Counted from the first letter of the stretch, positions 21,906 to 33,264 are shown. The stretch is DNA of 64,000 nt from Heloderma charlesbogerti (GCA_026122225.1 JANEZZ010000805.1:620001-684000), one strand, 5' to 3'. The notes: a model not told the origin generated them from the sequence alone. Numbers and translations: made by a program.

Positions 21906-22329
21906 AAAACATAAAAGCAACAATAAAAGCTAACAATAAAACCAATGAAACTAGATGTACAAAAATGCCCATCTAGCAAAAATGCAGAGTGGGAGAAACA
22001 CAGAGGCGACAATCATCTCCACGCTCTTTCTGCCCTGCATGGATGTCTGTCAGCCTCCAAGTTCAGAAGCTGACGGGCATCATTCTGGATAGGATTGCCC
22101 CCTTATTGGCTCTTATGTGGAGTAGAAGCCTTCTACAGCAGAAATACTGGTGTGAACATGATGAAGTATGGAGTGAGCCATGAACTATGGCAGGGATGCA
22201 GAATCTCTGGAATACTGGCCTAATCTGGCCCATGGAGGTTCCACATCTTGGGTTCCTCCAGGAGTTCCTTCTTGGGTTTCTTCAAGGGCTGGGACTTGGC
22301 CTATAAGCCCCCCCCCGGAGGAATCCCCA

Positions 22330-22355
22330 CTGTTATCTCTGATCAGAGATAACAG
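22330..22355. repeat. 26-bp perfect palindrome
   Basis: Two 13-base arms, CTGTTATCTCTGA and TCAGAGATAACAG, meet at a GATC centre with no mismatch and no loop. It lies 14 bases left of a hAT insertion. Confidence 0.9.
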
Positions 22356-22369
22356 CATGGATGTGGGTG

Positions 22370-23085
22370 TAGGGGTGTATGAAACCCCACTCACCTGCAT
22401 CCGTGGGGGGTCCGCCAGGAGGAGAGGCTATCCGTTCCTCCCCCTCGGAATCCTCCCTGGCCAGCACTGCTCCACAGCAACTCTGCAGAGCCGCCAGCTG
22501 GGCCCATCCGCAGCTGGACCTCAATCCTTTGCCGGGCTGCTGCGGACACAAATGGCATCCTGTGTGGGGGACGCCATTTGCGTCCCCCCTGTAGCCGGGA
22601 TAGGCTACATAAATACTTACGTAGCCTATCACAGCAAAGAGCGGGGACGCAACTTTGCAGTGATAGGCTATGTAAATGTTTATGTAGGGTAAATGTTTAC
22701 GTAGCCTATTACTGCAAAGAATAGGGACACAAATGGCGTAGCTGATGCCATTTGCGTCCCTGCTCTTTCCCATGATAGGCTATGTAAGTATTTATGTAGC
22801 CTATCACGGCTAAAGCGGGGTTGCAAATGGCATAGCAGATGACATTTGCATCCCTGCTCTTTGCCGTGATAGGCTACGTAAATATTTACGTAGCCTATCA
22901 CAGCTAAAGGAGGGATGCAAATGGCGTCCCCTATGCAGGATGCCATTCGCAGCCACACACGAGACTGCAGCGGCCAGATCCGGACCCGCTGGAGGCAAGT
23001 AGGATCCGGTCCGCAGGGACTTCGTGGGGTGGCAGGGGGAGTAGTCCATTCCTGGAGTCCATGGTGGAATTCTCTGCCATCCCTA
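22370..23085 (-). mobile_element. hAT MITE, hairpin family, 716 bp
   Basis: TAGGGGTGTATGAAACCCC to CTGCCATCCCTA, with perfect target duplication TGTGGGTG (22362-22369 and 23086-23093). Four GATAGGCTAC-type hairpins lie at 22598-22634, 22660-22713 (containing a local duplication of its own loop), 22770-22809 and 22866-22905. They are separated by repeats of an AAATGGCGT/GCCATTTGCGTCCC-type spacer. On the minus strand the right arm carries CAGGTGAGTGGGG. Confidence 0.93.
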
Positions 23086-23883
23086 TGTGGGTGCCAGCTG
23101 AGTGGCTTCATCTGGCCTGTGATGCCCCAATGGGGAAGGTGTACACCATACAAAGCCAGGGGTTTGGCTGGTGCTGGGAAGAATGGCTGCTCTTCCCAGC
23201 ACTGGCAGCATCCTTGTGTGTGGTGTATGGCACCCCCATAGGGAACTCCTACACCATGCAAAGCCAGGGACTTGGGCTGGTCTACCCAGCTCTGACTGAG
23301 CCCCTTTCTCCCTGCTGAGAGAGGCTGAGAGAGGCACAGAACTCCAAGCCTCAAAGGCAAAATGGGGTGGCAGTGTGTGTGTGTGACAGCACTGGCTGTG
23401 GCCATGCCCGTTGACTGTGTCTGGCTCATAGAAGGCCCAGTGGGGGTACATTTGGCCTCCAACCACAACTTGTTCTGCAGCCCTGACCTATGGCAACCTC
23501 TTGGTTGTATGGGGACTGGATGCTATTTATTGACACATCCAAGAGTTTCTGGCCATTCTTGTCACTCTTGTTTGGCAACAGGACATTTAAGGAGCATGAC
23601 TGTGTCCTGTGAAGGTCAAGGCTTGTGCTGTGCCAGCATTCGTACAAGGACAATGGAAACCACTGTAAGTGGTCTGGCAAGGAAGCACTGCATCTAAGGT
23701 GCTACCTTCTCCTGAGCTGGACCTTTAGCCCATCTAAGCAAGTACTGCTTAGCTTGGCAATTGCTTGGCAGCTGCTCTCCAGAGTCTTAGTAGAGGACTT
23801 TCCCAGCCTGACATGCTGGGATCTTTGACATCAGGAAATCATATAATCTACCGCTGGCTGATTCATTTCCCCATAGTCATAGT
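23086..23883. other. Unassigned; local direct and inverted repeats at 23130-23290
   Basis: TACACCATACAAAGCCAGG (23142) recurs as TACACCATGCAAAGCCAGG (23250). Between them GGTGCTGGGAAG and CTTCCCAGCACTGG form a hairpin. No coding similarity is recognised. Confidence 0.45.
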
Positions 23884-24266
23884 TAGGGATGGGGGAGAAA
23901 TCCTCCACAGACCCCAGTGAGGCCAGATTCAAAAGAATCCGGCCCCCTGGAGTCCATGGAGGATCAGAAGACTTACCTCCGCCTCCTGGAGAAATCCTCA
24001 CCAGCCAGATCCTCCCTGCTGGCCAGCTCCAGAGTGCCAGCAATATGGCCGCCATGCCGTATCACTGGTTGAAGGGAGGGAAGTGACTGTGGACACAAAT
24101 GGCGTCCAGGATGTCATTTGCAGCTGTAAAGGCCTTAGTTTAAGGTAAATGCAGCCATAAATGGCTTTTACTTAACACAATAGGCTATGCAAATATCTGT
24201 GTAGCCTATCATGTAAAAGCAGGGATGTCCCATGGATGCCAGGTAAGGGGGTTTCGTACACCCCTA
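23884..24266 (+). mobile_element. hAT MITE, hairpin family, 383 bp
   Basis: TAGGGATGGGGGAGAAATCC to TCGTACACCCCTA, with perfect target duplication GTCATAGT (23876-23883 and 24267-24274). One ATAGGCTATGC-type hairpin lies at 24177-24214. CCAGGTAAGGGGG lies near the right end, and CTTACCTCC (donor on the other strand) in the left arm. Confidence 0.93.
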
Positions 24267-24425
24267 GTCATAGTCCTTGCCCATCCTTGCCCTAGATTTT
24301 GGCCAATGTAAACCATAATTCTCAGTAAGCAAATATAAATCAGCCTATAAGGTGATATATTAACCATGCCATTCTGTGTATGTTTACTCTGTAATCAATG
24401 GGACTCACCAGGAAAATGCAATAAC

Positions 24426-24773
24426 CTGGGCCAGTGTCAAGGGTAGGCATGGTTGGGCACCTGCCAAGGGCCCACACCCTAGCAGTGGCCCACTGACAAG
24501 AGATGCTCCTCCTCTTCACCATGACCATCTGCTTGTTCACCTGCCTCTCACTCTGGCCCACACAATGGTGGTGGTGGTGGTGAGAAGGAGGAGTGGTAGA
24601 TGCCCCAGCCTCCTTGCTCCTCTGCCTCTCAAGCAAGCAGTGGGGACAATGATAAGAAAGAGGAGGACCAAGAGCAGCAGGTGACAAGGTGGTGAGAAGG
24701 TAGACTCACTGAGGGAGGGGGCCTATGGGGGGTGCCTTGCCCAAGGGCCCTCAAAAACTCGGAGACAGCACCG
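24426..24773. repeat. Dispersed hAT-like repeat, TCAAGGGTAGGCATGG family (copy 1)
   Basis: It matches the element at 42129-42474 along its length (TCAAGGGTAGGCATGGTTGG near the left, GCCCTCAAAAACTCGGAG near the right). No target duplication remains here. Confidence 0.65.
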
Positions 24774-24874
24774 GCAGACTAGGATTGCATCCGTAATGCA
24801 CAATTGCTTTTCCATATTTGTAAATGTGGCAGAACTGTCTGAACTACTAAATGCAGTGCAGTAGGGCTGCACAG

Positions 24875-26136
24875 TAGGGCTGTGCAGTGCTTTGGTCTGA
24901 AGCCCGAATAACAAGTCGAAGTGGGTTGCTTCGGAGGTGCCTCCGTGTGATATGAGGTGGAGCAGAACTGCAATGGGGTGCTCCAAAGTGAAGCGGCTTG
25001 TATATGAAGCCACTCGTCCTACTTGGTGATTTGTTCTGAGCAGCCCAGACATCCTGGCACCAAAAGTATCAACTTGAGAAAGTTCAGTGAGGGGTTGAGG
25101 GAGAGGGAGGGGGAGGGGAGGAGGCAGGAGGAGAGGAGGGAGGGAGGGAGGGAGCTTTTGGGAATGGAAACTCTAGTTGCCAAATCAGGGCTGAACATAA
25201 TCCAGCAATCTCCAGTCAGTGACAGTGGTGGAGGAGGGGTGGGGGAGACTGAATAACTGGAGGAAATGCTGTGTTTCAGAGACAAAGATCATTCCAGTGG
25301 TGTTACTTAGGGATGTGAGAACCCACCCCCGCCCGGGTTCTCCAGACGCCCACCTGCCCAGTCCCACTCCACTCGCCAGTCCCCTGCCTCCACAGTCATC
25401 ACCATGTTTTTAAAAAACATGGTGATTGGAAGTCTATGTGCACATAAGCATATACGCAAAAAGTGCCATGAATCTTGAGTAGGTGGGTGATTCACGGCAC
25501 TTTTTGCAAAAACGTCTATGTGCACATAGACTTATACACAAAAAAACCCTGTGAATTGCCCAGACAAGAGGAGGAGGAGGAGGCATGAGCACGCCCCAGC
25601 CACTAACCACACCTCCTCCTCCTCCTCCCTGGTTGACTGTCAAGGACAGTTGAACAGCAGCATGGCGCATGGCCCAGCCACTAGCTAGCCATCTCCTCCT
25701 CATGAGCAGGAGACAGCTAGCAGTCCTTGACAGCTGAGCAGGCAGGAGGAGGGGGAGGTGCGGGGCTGAGAGGCATAGCTCTTTGCTTTGAGAGTTTTTG
25801 TGGAAAAAATCAAATTTCAGCTGCACCTAGCGCAAAACATCCTGGCCCAAACTGTCTGTAATTTGGCACATGGGATTCCCTCCATGTTGGCAGAGAGGTT
25901 TCAAAGTTTTATGTATTTATCATGAAAACTGTAGAAGTTATGGCCATTTGTGTTTTCCCATGCAAATTAATGGGAAAATGCCCAAACCGAGTGATCCGGA
26001 TATCCAAATTTTGCTTCAGATCTGGAACCAAGTCGAAGTGGAGGGGGATCCGAATTGGTCGAAATTGGCATGGGGCTGATTCAGAGGGTCTGAAGTGGCA
26101 TCCAAAGCAAAGTGGGGGGGATCGTGCACAGCCCTA
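24875..26136. mobile_element. Possible composite of TAGGGCTGTGCA- and TAGGGATG-ended elements
   Basis: TAGGGCTGTGCAGTGC at 24875 is mirrored by TCGTGCACAGCCCTA ending at 26136. A TAGGGATGTGAGAACCCACC start lies inside at 25308 with no matching end of its own. A GA-rich low-complexity run lies at 25090-25154. Flanking duplications are not clean, so the boundaries are tentative. Confidence 0.35.
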
Positions 26137-28036
26137 GCGTTAAGGGTTTATAGCTTCTCCATACATTGGAGGTTGCCTGGTTTGATTGTGAGAATGTACG
26201 GAATGGTGTGAGTGGCTGAGTGCCAGGGGCCGTGTGATTGGTCAGTGAGAATGCTGATGGGAGGGGGTTCTGGAGTGAGTTGGAGTGGGTAAAAAGAGGA
26301 AGTTTGAAGATAGATGAGAGAGAGAGGGATTTGATCTCTTAGATAAAACATCTCCCGGGGATAGGAAGTGGTGGTTAGTTGTTTTGGGCCTTGGTTTATG
26401 TTAAGAGGTTAACATATAAAGAAACTAAGAAAAAGAACATTAAATTCAAGAAACCTTTTAAAGCTCAGTCTTTACAGTAATTTAAATAAATTACGTTGAT
26501 TCTTTTACATTGAGTCTGTACTTAAGTCCTCCTCATGCTATGTATACTTAACCTAGGTAGGAGTTTAAAAAGGGCACAACTCTCACATACAATTATAAGC
26601 TAGGGAAAGGAGTGTACTCAAGGTGGTAAAAGGTGGAAGCCTGAGGTGGGTGGAAACAACCTGCCTAGGTCAAAGCAAAGGCAAACCCCTCCCGTCTTGA
26701 GGGACCATAGGCTGGGTGAAGATGGGGGGAGGGTCCAGCACAGTAAACTTTAAAAAAAATCAGTCATGGAGGTAGGGCTGATCCAGATTGGAACCACAGC
26801 TTGAGTCAGGGGGAGTGGGGGAGAGGGTTTAATCCTTTCCCTCTGCATAGTTGTTCCAATGAAAATTGCCTTCCTCGAAGCTGCTGTTTGCTAGGGAGGT
26901 TGCTATTTGCACTCATAGCAGCTTACATCAAAGGGCAAATAGCAGCTTGTTGGAGGGGGGTGTAATTGAGACAAAGTTGCTGGAGGAAAGGGTTAACTCC
27001 ATGAAATTGTCTCAATCTCGATTGGGGTCGGAGTTCTCACAACTGCTATTTATAAAAATAAAAATGAAAGACCACACATTTAATACACTGTCTAGTTTGG
27101 TCTATAGTTCGGCTACCTTTGGATGTATGAAAATGATGAGCAACTTAACATTCCACTTTTCGATGCATTGGGTAAGAACTTGCTTCTTTTCCCACCTCTC
27201 CTTGGCTTCTGCCTCAGGTAATTCCTTGTCTTTCAAGGCTCACCAATTCTATGCAATTTATTTGTGCAATGGAAAGGGAGGACCCAGTTCACCTGCAATC
27301 TTCTTTAACTTACAGAGTTGGGGAAAAAACATCCCAGCTTTTGTAAACGTTTGAGAGCGTTTTGCTTGTATCCTCATTCCATTTTTCAGCACAGAGAAGA
27401 CGGCAGGGGGGGGGGGGACGACGATGACAGGGGAGAGCCATTGAAATATTCTAGTCTTTGTCCTTGCAAATATTTCGTTGCCTGTCCAAACCCAATCAAA
27501 AAGTCGATCTTTATCTGCATTTTGCAGGGATTGCGGCCTGAAACACCAATTACTGTTGGCTTGTTCTCATCACTTACTTGCTTAGCATCCCGCATTGTTC
27601 TTTATTTCCTGGTCCCCCCCCCACCAACTTTTTTTCTATGGCTTGCTTACGGCATTAGAGTCAATAGTACCATCATGCTGGCTAAAGACTACACACTAAC
27701 ATGCCGTCTGACACTGATTCAGAGTCATGGAAGCCAAGAGATGATGCTGTCCTTTCCTCTCTGAGCAGATGCTGCTAATAAAAATGATCCTGTCAGTGTG
27801 GGCAATTCTTGCGATGCACATTTGCAAGGAGAAAAACAGAGGACACTTTTCCCCCTTGTTTTCCTTTTTGGGTAGAACTGCACTGGAAGTTAAATGTGCC
27901 AGAACAGAATGACCTTCCAAGAGTAGCTACTAGATAGGAGCAAGGAGAAATGGAGAATTCAGAGGCTGAGCACCATGTAGAGCAGGGCTGCAGGACCTCA
28001 GACCCAGAGTCCCAGTACAGGCCTCTGGGATTCCTC
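26137..28036. other. No gene or repeat recognised
   Basis: Mixed sequence, including a poly-G run at 27407-27417. The longest open frame (26866-27354) has no recognisable domain and no splice or start context that supports it. Confidence 0.35.
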
Positions 28037-28250
28037 TAGGGATGTCAGAGAAATCTGCAACAGAATCAAATTAGTTCCAATTTCTATAAATCCAAACCAT
28101 GGATCCTGCAGTACAGCAGCTTTTCATGAGTCGCATGGATTCTGTGGAGTTTCTGCAGCATCCAAAGCCCAGCTCATCCCGTCATGATGGAAGTGGGGGA
28201 AGAGTGCCATTCACTTCCCGTCCATCCTGCCTTTAAAAAAAAAAATGTTT
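28037..28250. mobile_element. Possible old hAT remnant with a TAGGGATG start
   Basis: TAGGGATGTCAGAGAAATC matches the left arm style of the copy at 44314. The right end is not found. Confidence 0.35.
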
Positions 28251-29109
28251 TCCTTCCATTGCAAGCAAGTATTTGACAGCAGTTCTAGGGCTGGTGTAAA
28301 TTTTCCCCAATGTTGAGGGCTCACTCACATCATACCTCTGACGGCCCCTTTTCCCCTCCCTGTCCAGTGTGGGAGAGGTAAGAACTCTGGAGGCTCCCAT
28401 AAGGGCTGGGAGAAAGGTTCTAAGGTTGGATCCCCCTCTCTGAAGTTGGACCTTTCTGTCCACTTTTGGAGGTGCAGATCTGATCTATCTCATGGCTCCT
28501 GGAATGCCTTCCCAGAGACCATAGGATTGCACTATAGGTCTGCTAAGCTTTTTTCATGTACAAAACATCTCATTTTCATTACAGGCACCCTTAATCCCTC
28601 TCAGTTCCCTGGTTGGTGGGTCCTCTGGTCTTTCAATAGAAGTGTCACTGGAGATACAGATGTGAAGATAAAAAAATAATGAAAGCAAAGATGTGAAGTT
28701 CAACTGAACAGAGATGAGTGTTGCATGAATGGTTAGTAATTTAAGCCATGATCAAAAAACTAATCAGAGCCTTCTTTTGAGATGTGGTAGTGGGAAGTCA
28801 ATCCATCAATCATAAAATTCACAGCAGCTGATTTCAGTAGTAAAACATAACTGGGGTAAAATAAGGCACACCATATGCAAGGTGAAGTAGGCTAATATCT
28901 ACATATTTCAACATATTTTTTATTAAAAATGTCATCCCACAAATTTAGTAGAGTGATAGAGTTCCTACATATTTCATACTAAATACCTCGAAGCTGTCTA
29001 ACAAGACTGTTAAATTCCCCTCATAAAAAATGATTCTCATTTGAAAATGTAGCACAATGAAGGACTTTGACAGGAATAGCTGTTGTGTCTCTTACCTTTG
29101 GATGTGAAA
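28251..29109. other. No recognised feature
   Basis: AT-rich sequence with no coding or repeat signature that I can name. Confidence 0.35.
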
Positions 29110-30160
29110 CTATTTTATTCATTTATTTTATTCACCAGCTACGGCCTCTCCTGGATAGTGATAGCTTGGCCACAGTGGTCCAGGCATCAGTCACCTCAAG
29201 TCTGGATTACTGCAATGTAGGGGTGTATAAATCCCACTTACCGTTCTGCTCTGGGGTCCACTGGGGGGAGCAGGCAATCCGTCCCTCCCCCCAGAATCCT
29301 CCCCGGACGGTTCCGCTCCATGGCGAGTCCGTGGAGCTGCAGGCTGGGGCTGCCCGCAGCTGGACTTCCGTCCACTGCTGGGCTACGGCTGCAAATGGCG
29401 TCTGGCATAGGGGATGCCATTTGTGTCCCTGCCCTTTGCCGTGATTGGCTATGTAAATATTTACGTAGCCTATCATGGCCGAGGGCAGGGACACAACTGG
29501 TGCCCCCTACTCTGGATGCCATTTTGTTCCTCAGCCCGGCAACGGATGGCTGTGGAATGAAGACGATGGACCTGGACCAGCCACTGCCAGGTAGGGTCCG
29601 TACCGGGGGGATTTCGGGGGGTGGCGGGGGGGTAGTCCATTCCACCATGGACTCCGAGGGGCCGGATTCTTTAGAATCCAGCCTCATTGGAGTCTTTGGC
29701 GGATTTCTCTGCCATCCCTACTGCAATGCACTCTATGTGGGGCTGCCCTTGAGGCTGGTCCTGAAGCTGGAGCTAATGCAGAATGCAGCAGTTCAACTGT
29801 TGACAGGAGCTGCCCCTTTTCAGCATGCAACTCTTTTGCTGAGGGAACTCCACTGGCTGCCTATTCACTACCAGGCCAGATTTAAGGTCTTGGTACTAGT
29901 GTACAAAGCCCTAAACAATGAGACCAGGATACCCGAGGGAGCGCCTTCTCCTTTACCAATCTACCTGATTACTGAGGTCATCAGAGGGCATGTTCCTGGT
30001 GGTTCCACATGGACCCATAGCCCGATTGGAGTCCACCAGGAGAAGAGCATTCAATGTGTTGGCTCCCATCCCATGGAACTCCCTCCCTCCTGCTGGTCCC
30101 AGCTGTTAGACATTCAAAAGCACCATTGCATGGCACCTACCCATATACTTTAATGTGTCA
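29110..30160 (+). pseudogene. L2-clade LINE fragment, interrupted by a hAT MITE
   Basis: Before the insertion the sequence encodes LRPLLDSDSLATVVQASVTS followed by SLDYCN. After it (from 29729) come LYVGLPLRLVLKLELMQNAA and LHWLPIHYQARFKVLVLVYK. These are consecutive parts of the L2 reverse-transcriptase C-terminal region, like those at 10500 and 54200. The LINE is 5'-truncated and decayed. Confidence 0.85.
29218..29720 (-). mobile_element. hAT MITE, hairpin family, 503 bp
   Basis: TAGGGGTGTATAAATCCC to CTGCCATCCCTA, with perfect target duplication CTGCAATG (29210-29217 and 29721-29728), inserted in the L2 LINE. One hairpin lies at 29437-29479. On the minus strand ACGGTAAGTGGG precedes the terminus, and on the plus strand CCAGGTAGGG lies in the other arm. 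Confidence 0.94.
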
Positions 30161-30187
30161 GACTTGCATATGTACAATTCTGTACCA

Positions 30188-30323
30188 CAGACTTCCCCAG
30201 CCTGGTACCCTCCAGATGTTTTGGATCTCAATTCCCAACAGTCGGAGCCAGCATGGTCAATGGTCAGGTATTCTGGAAGTTGTAGTCTATAATATCTGGA
30301 GGGCACCAGGTTGGAGAAGGCTG
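30188..30323. mobile_element. hAT-like foldback MITE, CCCCAACCTGG family
   Basis: CAGACTTCCCCAGCCTGG to CCAGGTTGGAGAAGGCTG. Flanks CTGTACCA (30180-30187) and CTGTACCT (30324-30331) match at 7 of 8, identifying an 8-bp target duplication for this family. Confidence 0.85.
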
Positions 30324-30574
30324 CTGTACCTGATGTGTTTGGGCATATGCACACATAGGCACCATGTAAACGGTACCTTTGAACACATCGAGTTCAGGGG
30401 CCAGGCTAGCAGGTATGACCCCAGTCATCACCCCCTCCACGTGTTCATTTGTAGCTAAATACAAATTCCAAATTACTCTTTTGACATGAATGGTGTGGAT
30501 TTTTCAAGAGTAGATTTTGTAAAAGTAACATGAGATACAGAACTGACAGCCACTTGTTTTATGAAGGTGTAGCA

Positions 30575-30943
30575 TAGGGGTAGACAACCTTTTTTTTGAC
30601 CCATGGGCACATCTGGCAATTTCAGAAACCATCCTGGGCACCAACTCAAAATGGCTGACCAAAAATGGCTTGCCCCCAAATGGCTGACATGGGAAGCATG
30701 GTTAGTCATAAAAGACAAGTAACCTGTCTAAAAGGCTTAGTACAAGGCAGAGATGGAGTCTGAGCCAACACACCAAACAACTCCTTTGAGCTTGGAAGAA
30801 AAGCTGTTAATCCTTTTTAATAATAATAATTATAAAATAATTAAAATAATAAAATAATAAAAGGTAGGAGGGGTAGGGCAACTGGTGAGAGGGTGCCAGA
30901 AAAGGTGTCTGGAGGCACACTGGTGCCTGTGGGTCTACCACTG
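30575..30943. mobile_element. hAT-like MITE, GGTAGAC-ended, 369 bp
   Basis: TAGGGGTAGACAACC to GGGTCTACCACTG form short inverted ends. Flanks GTGTAGCA (30567-30574) and GGGTAGCA (30944-30951) match at 7 of 8. The interior has repeated AAATGGCT words and an AT-rich tract and is not palindromic. Confidence 0.65.
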
Positions 30944-30974
30944 GGGTAGCAGAACATCTGGATTAATTGCTAAT

Positions 30975-31340
30975 TAGGGATGGGGAGAAAATCATGAATT
31001 TCCTAATTTCACAGTTTCAAACCAATATGCAAACTGAAACTCAATTATTCTTCGAAATTTGCATTTCTTCAAATTTTGTGATGGGGTTCTCTAATCAAGA
31101 AATGTGTACAAAATGTGTACAAAAATATTATGGGAACTTGCACACAAAAATATGTATATTATTGAAAAAAATAACATTAAAAATGCAGGCATTAGGAAAA
31201 TTGCTGGGAAAATTGCTAATGTGTACACTAGGCAAGCAAAAATGTCTACATGAAGAGAAATGCTCACAAAAATGTGTATGAATGGCCATGCAAACCTTTT
31301 GCAGACAAATTCTCAAACTTTGGAACCAACCAAACTTATG
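30975..31340. mobile_element. Possible old hAT remnant, TGTACAAAA-rich
   Basis: TAGGGATGGGGAGAAAATC opens an AT-rich stretch with repeated GTGTACAAAA and AAAATGTGTA words like a decayed relative of the element at 34261. No right end was identified. Confidence 0.4.
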
Positions 31341-31677
31341 ACAGGAAAAATAAATGAGAAACTGAAATTGACAGGCGTGGCTGTGTGACACAATCCTATA
31401 CATGTCCTCCCTAGTATGTGAGTTTAGGATGGCAGCCTCAGGTTTGTAGTGGAAAATATATAATTCTGTTCTTACATTAACATACAATTCTATCTTTGTA
31501 GTGTTCTATCATCACATGTCATAACATTCCTAGAGAACAAACCAAGGCAAAAGACTGTGTCAATAATCACAGATCTCAGCAACATCAGACAGAAAATAGA
31601 AAGCAAATTAAAACATTCCTTAAACTGTTTGGTTCTATCCTCATTCTTCTTAGCAGCAAAAAAATTAATTAAAAAAT

Positions 31678-31762
31678 CCTGGAACTCCCAGCATAGCTGG
31701 CTGTAAAATGCTGGGAGTTGTAGGACTTTTGTTCTGTCTAAAGATGCATAGGATTGCACCTT
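31678..31762. repeat. CCCAGCAT/CAATCCTATGC palindromic repeat (partial)
   Basis: CTCCCAGCATAGCTGGC with mirrored GCTGGGAGTTGTAGGAC, then GATGCATAGGATTGCACC. Same family as 41571 and 48119. Confidence 0.6.
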
Positions 31763-32169
31763 AAGTAAAGATTCATGAATCTTAGGAGTGGTTTTAGGCT
31801 TCTGAGTATTTTGCAGTGCCCTGATTGATTGAAATGCAGGTGGACCACGTACCCACACTATTCAAGGCCTATATGTCTTTCTATAGAACAATATGGCCAG
31901 ATAATGTGGATTGGCAGACTTCCTATGCCTTTGTTATCAAAGCAAAGTCTCAGCTCTCTGTCCCTGTAAGAAAACCTAGTTTTTGCCCGAGTTCTCTACT
32001 TCATTATAGAGAAACAAGGGCTACAGACAGCTAGGTGATTTTAGACCCTAGATTTAATCATCTTATGACTGAGTCCCTTAGATGGCCTTGTATGTTATTT
32101 TGGATGTGAAGCACGCAACTAACATCCTTTTGTTCCTGCACCCCGAACCACCATTCCACGCTTTACAAC
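31763..32169. other. No recognised feature
   Basis: AT-rich sequence with no coding or repeat signature that I can name. Confidence 0.35.
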
Positions 32170-32566
32170 TAGGGATGGATGGACTCACCTCCATCCATGC
32201 CAGCGGGAGGTCACTGAGGTGTCACAATTTGTCGCCCCCTGCTCAGCTCCCTGGATGATCCACCATGTGGTTTGTGGGCATGGGGCAAGCACCCAGCAGC
32301 CACCTGATCCCTCAGTGAGCCACCATTTTGGTTTTCCTGTAAATGTGATGTTGCGTACATGGTGGCAATAAAGGGGCCACTTTACATGTTTCTGCAAAAT
32401 GGCGACTCACTGAGGGGTCGGGTGGCTGCCGGGCACTCACGGACTACGCGGCAGCTCAGTGAGTGGGGTCAGTAAGCATGGCAGTTCAGCAAACAGGGTC
32501 TGGGAGGCCAAGCAGGGGGGAGTTCGCCGGATTCCACCCCCTTCTTGGACTCCTGCGACATCCCTA
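32170..32566. mobile_element. hAT MITE with TAGGGATG ends, 397 bp
   Basis: TAGGGATGGATGGACTCACC to CTGCGACATCCCTA. Flanks TTTACAAC and ATTCCAAG match at only 5 of 8, consistent with an older copy. The interior carries CACTGAGGGGTCGGGTGGC and its mirrored form around 32290-32430, so it too is partly foldback. Confidence 0.6.
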
Positions 32567-32626
32567 ATTCCAAGTGCTTCTACATTCCTGATACATTAGA
32601 AGATAAAATGGGTTGCCAACAGTTAA

Positions 32627-32657
32627 ATCATCATCATCATTATCATCATCATCATCA
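32627..32657. repeat. (ATC)n microsatellite
   Basis: About ten ATC/TCA units with one interruption. Confidence 0.9.
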
Positions 32658-32800
32658 CATGTGCAGTTTTGCATTTTAAACTCACAGGAATCAGTGGTGT
32701 TTGCTTCTACTGCCCTCATCAATTGCCACTGTCTGGGTGGCCCTGATCTTTGGCCCCAAGGTCCAGCCCTAATGGCACCGCTGCCTGCACATCTCAAGCA

Positions 32801-32821
32801 TCTCTCTCTCTCTCTCTCTTT
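32801..32821. repeat. (CT)n microsatellite
   Basis: An uninterrupted CT run of about 20 bases. Confidence 0.9.
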
Positions 32822-33143
32822 CATTGCAAGCATCTCTCTCTACTCCCCCCACCCCCCATGAAAGACTCAAGTGGGGATCCGTTGAAATTCACATCTCTCT
32901 TTGCCATGCCATCCACAGGAGCTAGGAAAAGTGCTAAACATTCACCTTCTGAGATTTGGCCTTCAAAGAAATACCTTCCCCAAAGTCATTTCCTTGAGCA
33001 GCTGTAAGTATTACCATCTTGCATAGGGAAAAGTGATCTGTATGAAGATAGGGGGGAAGGGGGAGTTGACAGCAGTTGCCGGGAGCAATTAAGGCCTTGG
33101 GGAGCACATTCCTATGCCTTAGTACGTGTGGGACGTGTTTTCA

Positions 33144-33200
33144 TCGCGTCCAACCCCCTGCTCAATGCAGGAATCCAAGTCAAAGTTTTAACAGTAGTAA
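33144..33200 (-). repeat. CR1 LINE 3' end fragment
   Basis: GTCCAACCCCCTGCTCAATG and ATCCAAGTCAAA are the reverse complement of the CR1 terminus at 20560-20600. Confidence 0.75.
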
Positions 33201-33226
33201 CTATGTTAAGACTAGCTAGGGCTAGG

Positions 33227-33258
<32 letters not shown>

Positions 33259-33264
33259 GTGTGT
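33227..33264. repeat. (GT)n microsatellite
   Basis: About 19 GT units with one GC interruption. Confidence 0.95.

Noticed and set aside
22598..22905. Regularly spaced hairpins as a CRISPR-like array
   Set aside because: The repeats are palindromic MITE modules with homologous spacers inside one transposon in a vertebrate genome.
22680..23468. 262-codon minus-strand frame
   Set aside because: It runs through the hairpins of the MITE at 22370 and its flank, and nothing in it resembles a protein domain.
26866..27354. 162-codon plus-strand frame
   Set aside because: Its composition looks like open AT-rich intergenic DNA and I see no recognisable motif.
29320..30153. 277-codon plus-strand frame as a gene
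   Set aside because: It begins in a MITE and ends in an L2 LINE, with the junction at the element border. It is a chance fusion.
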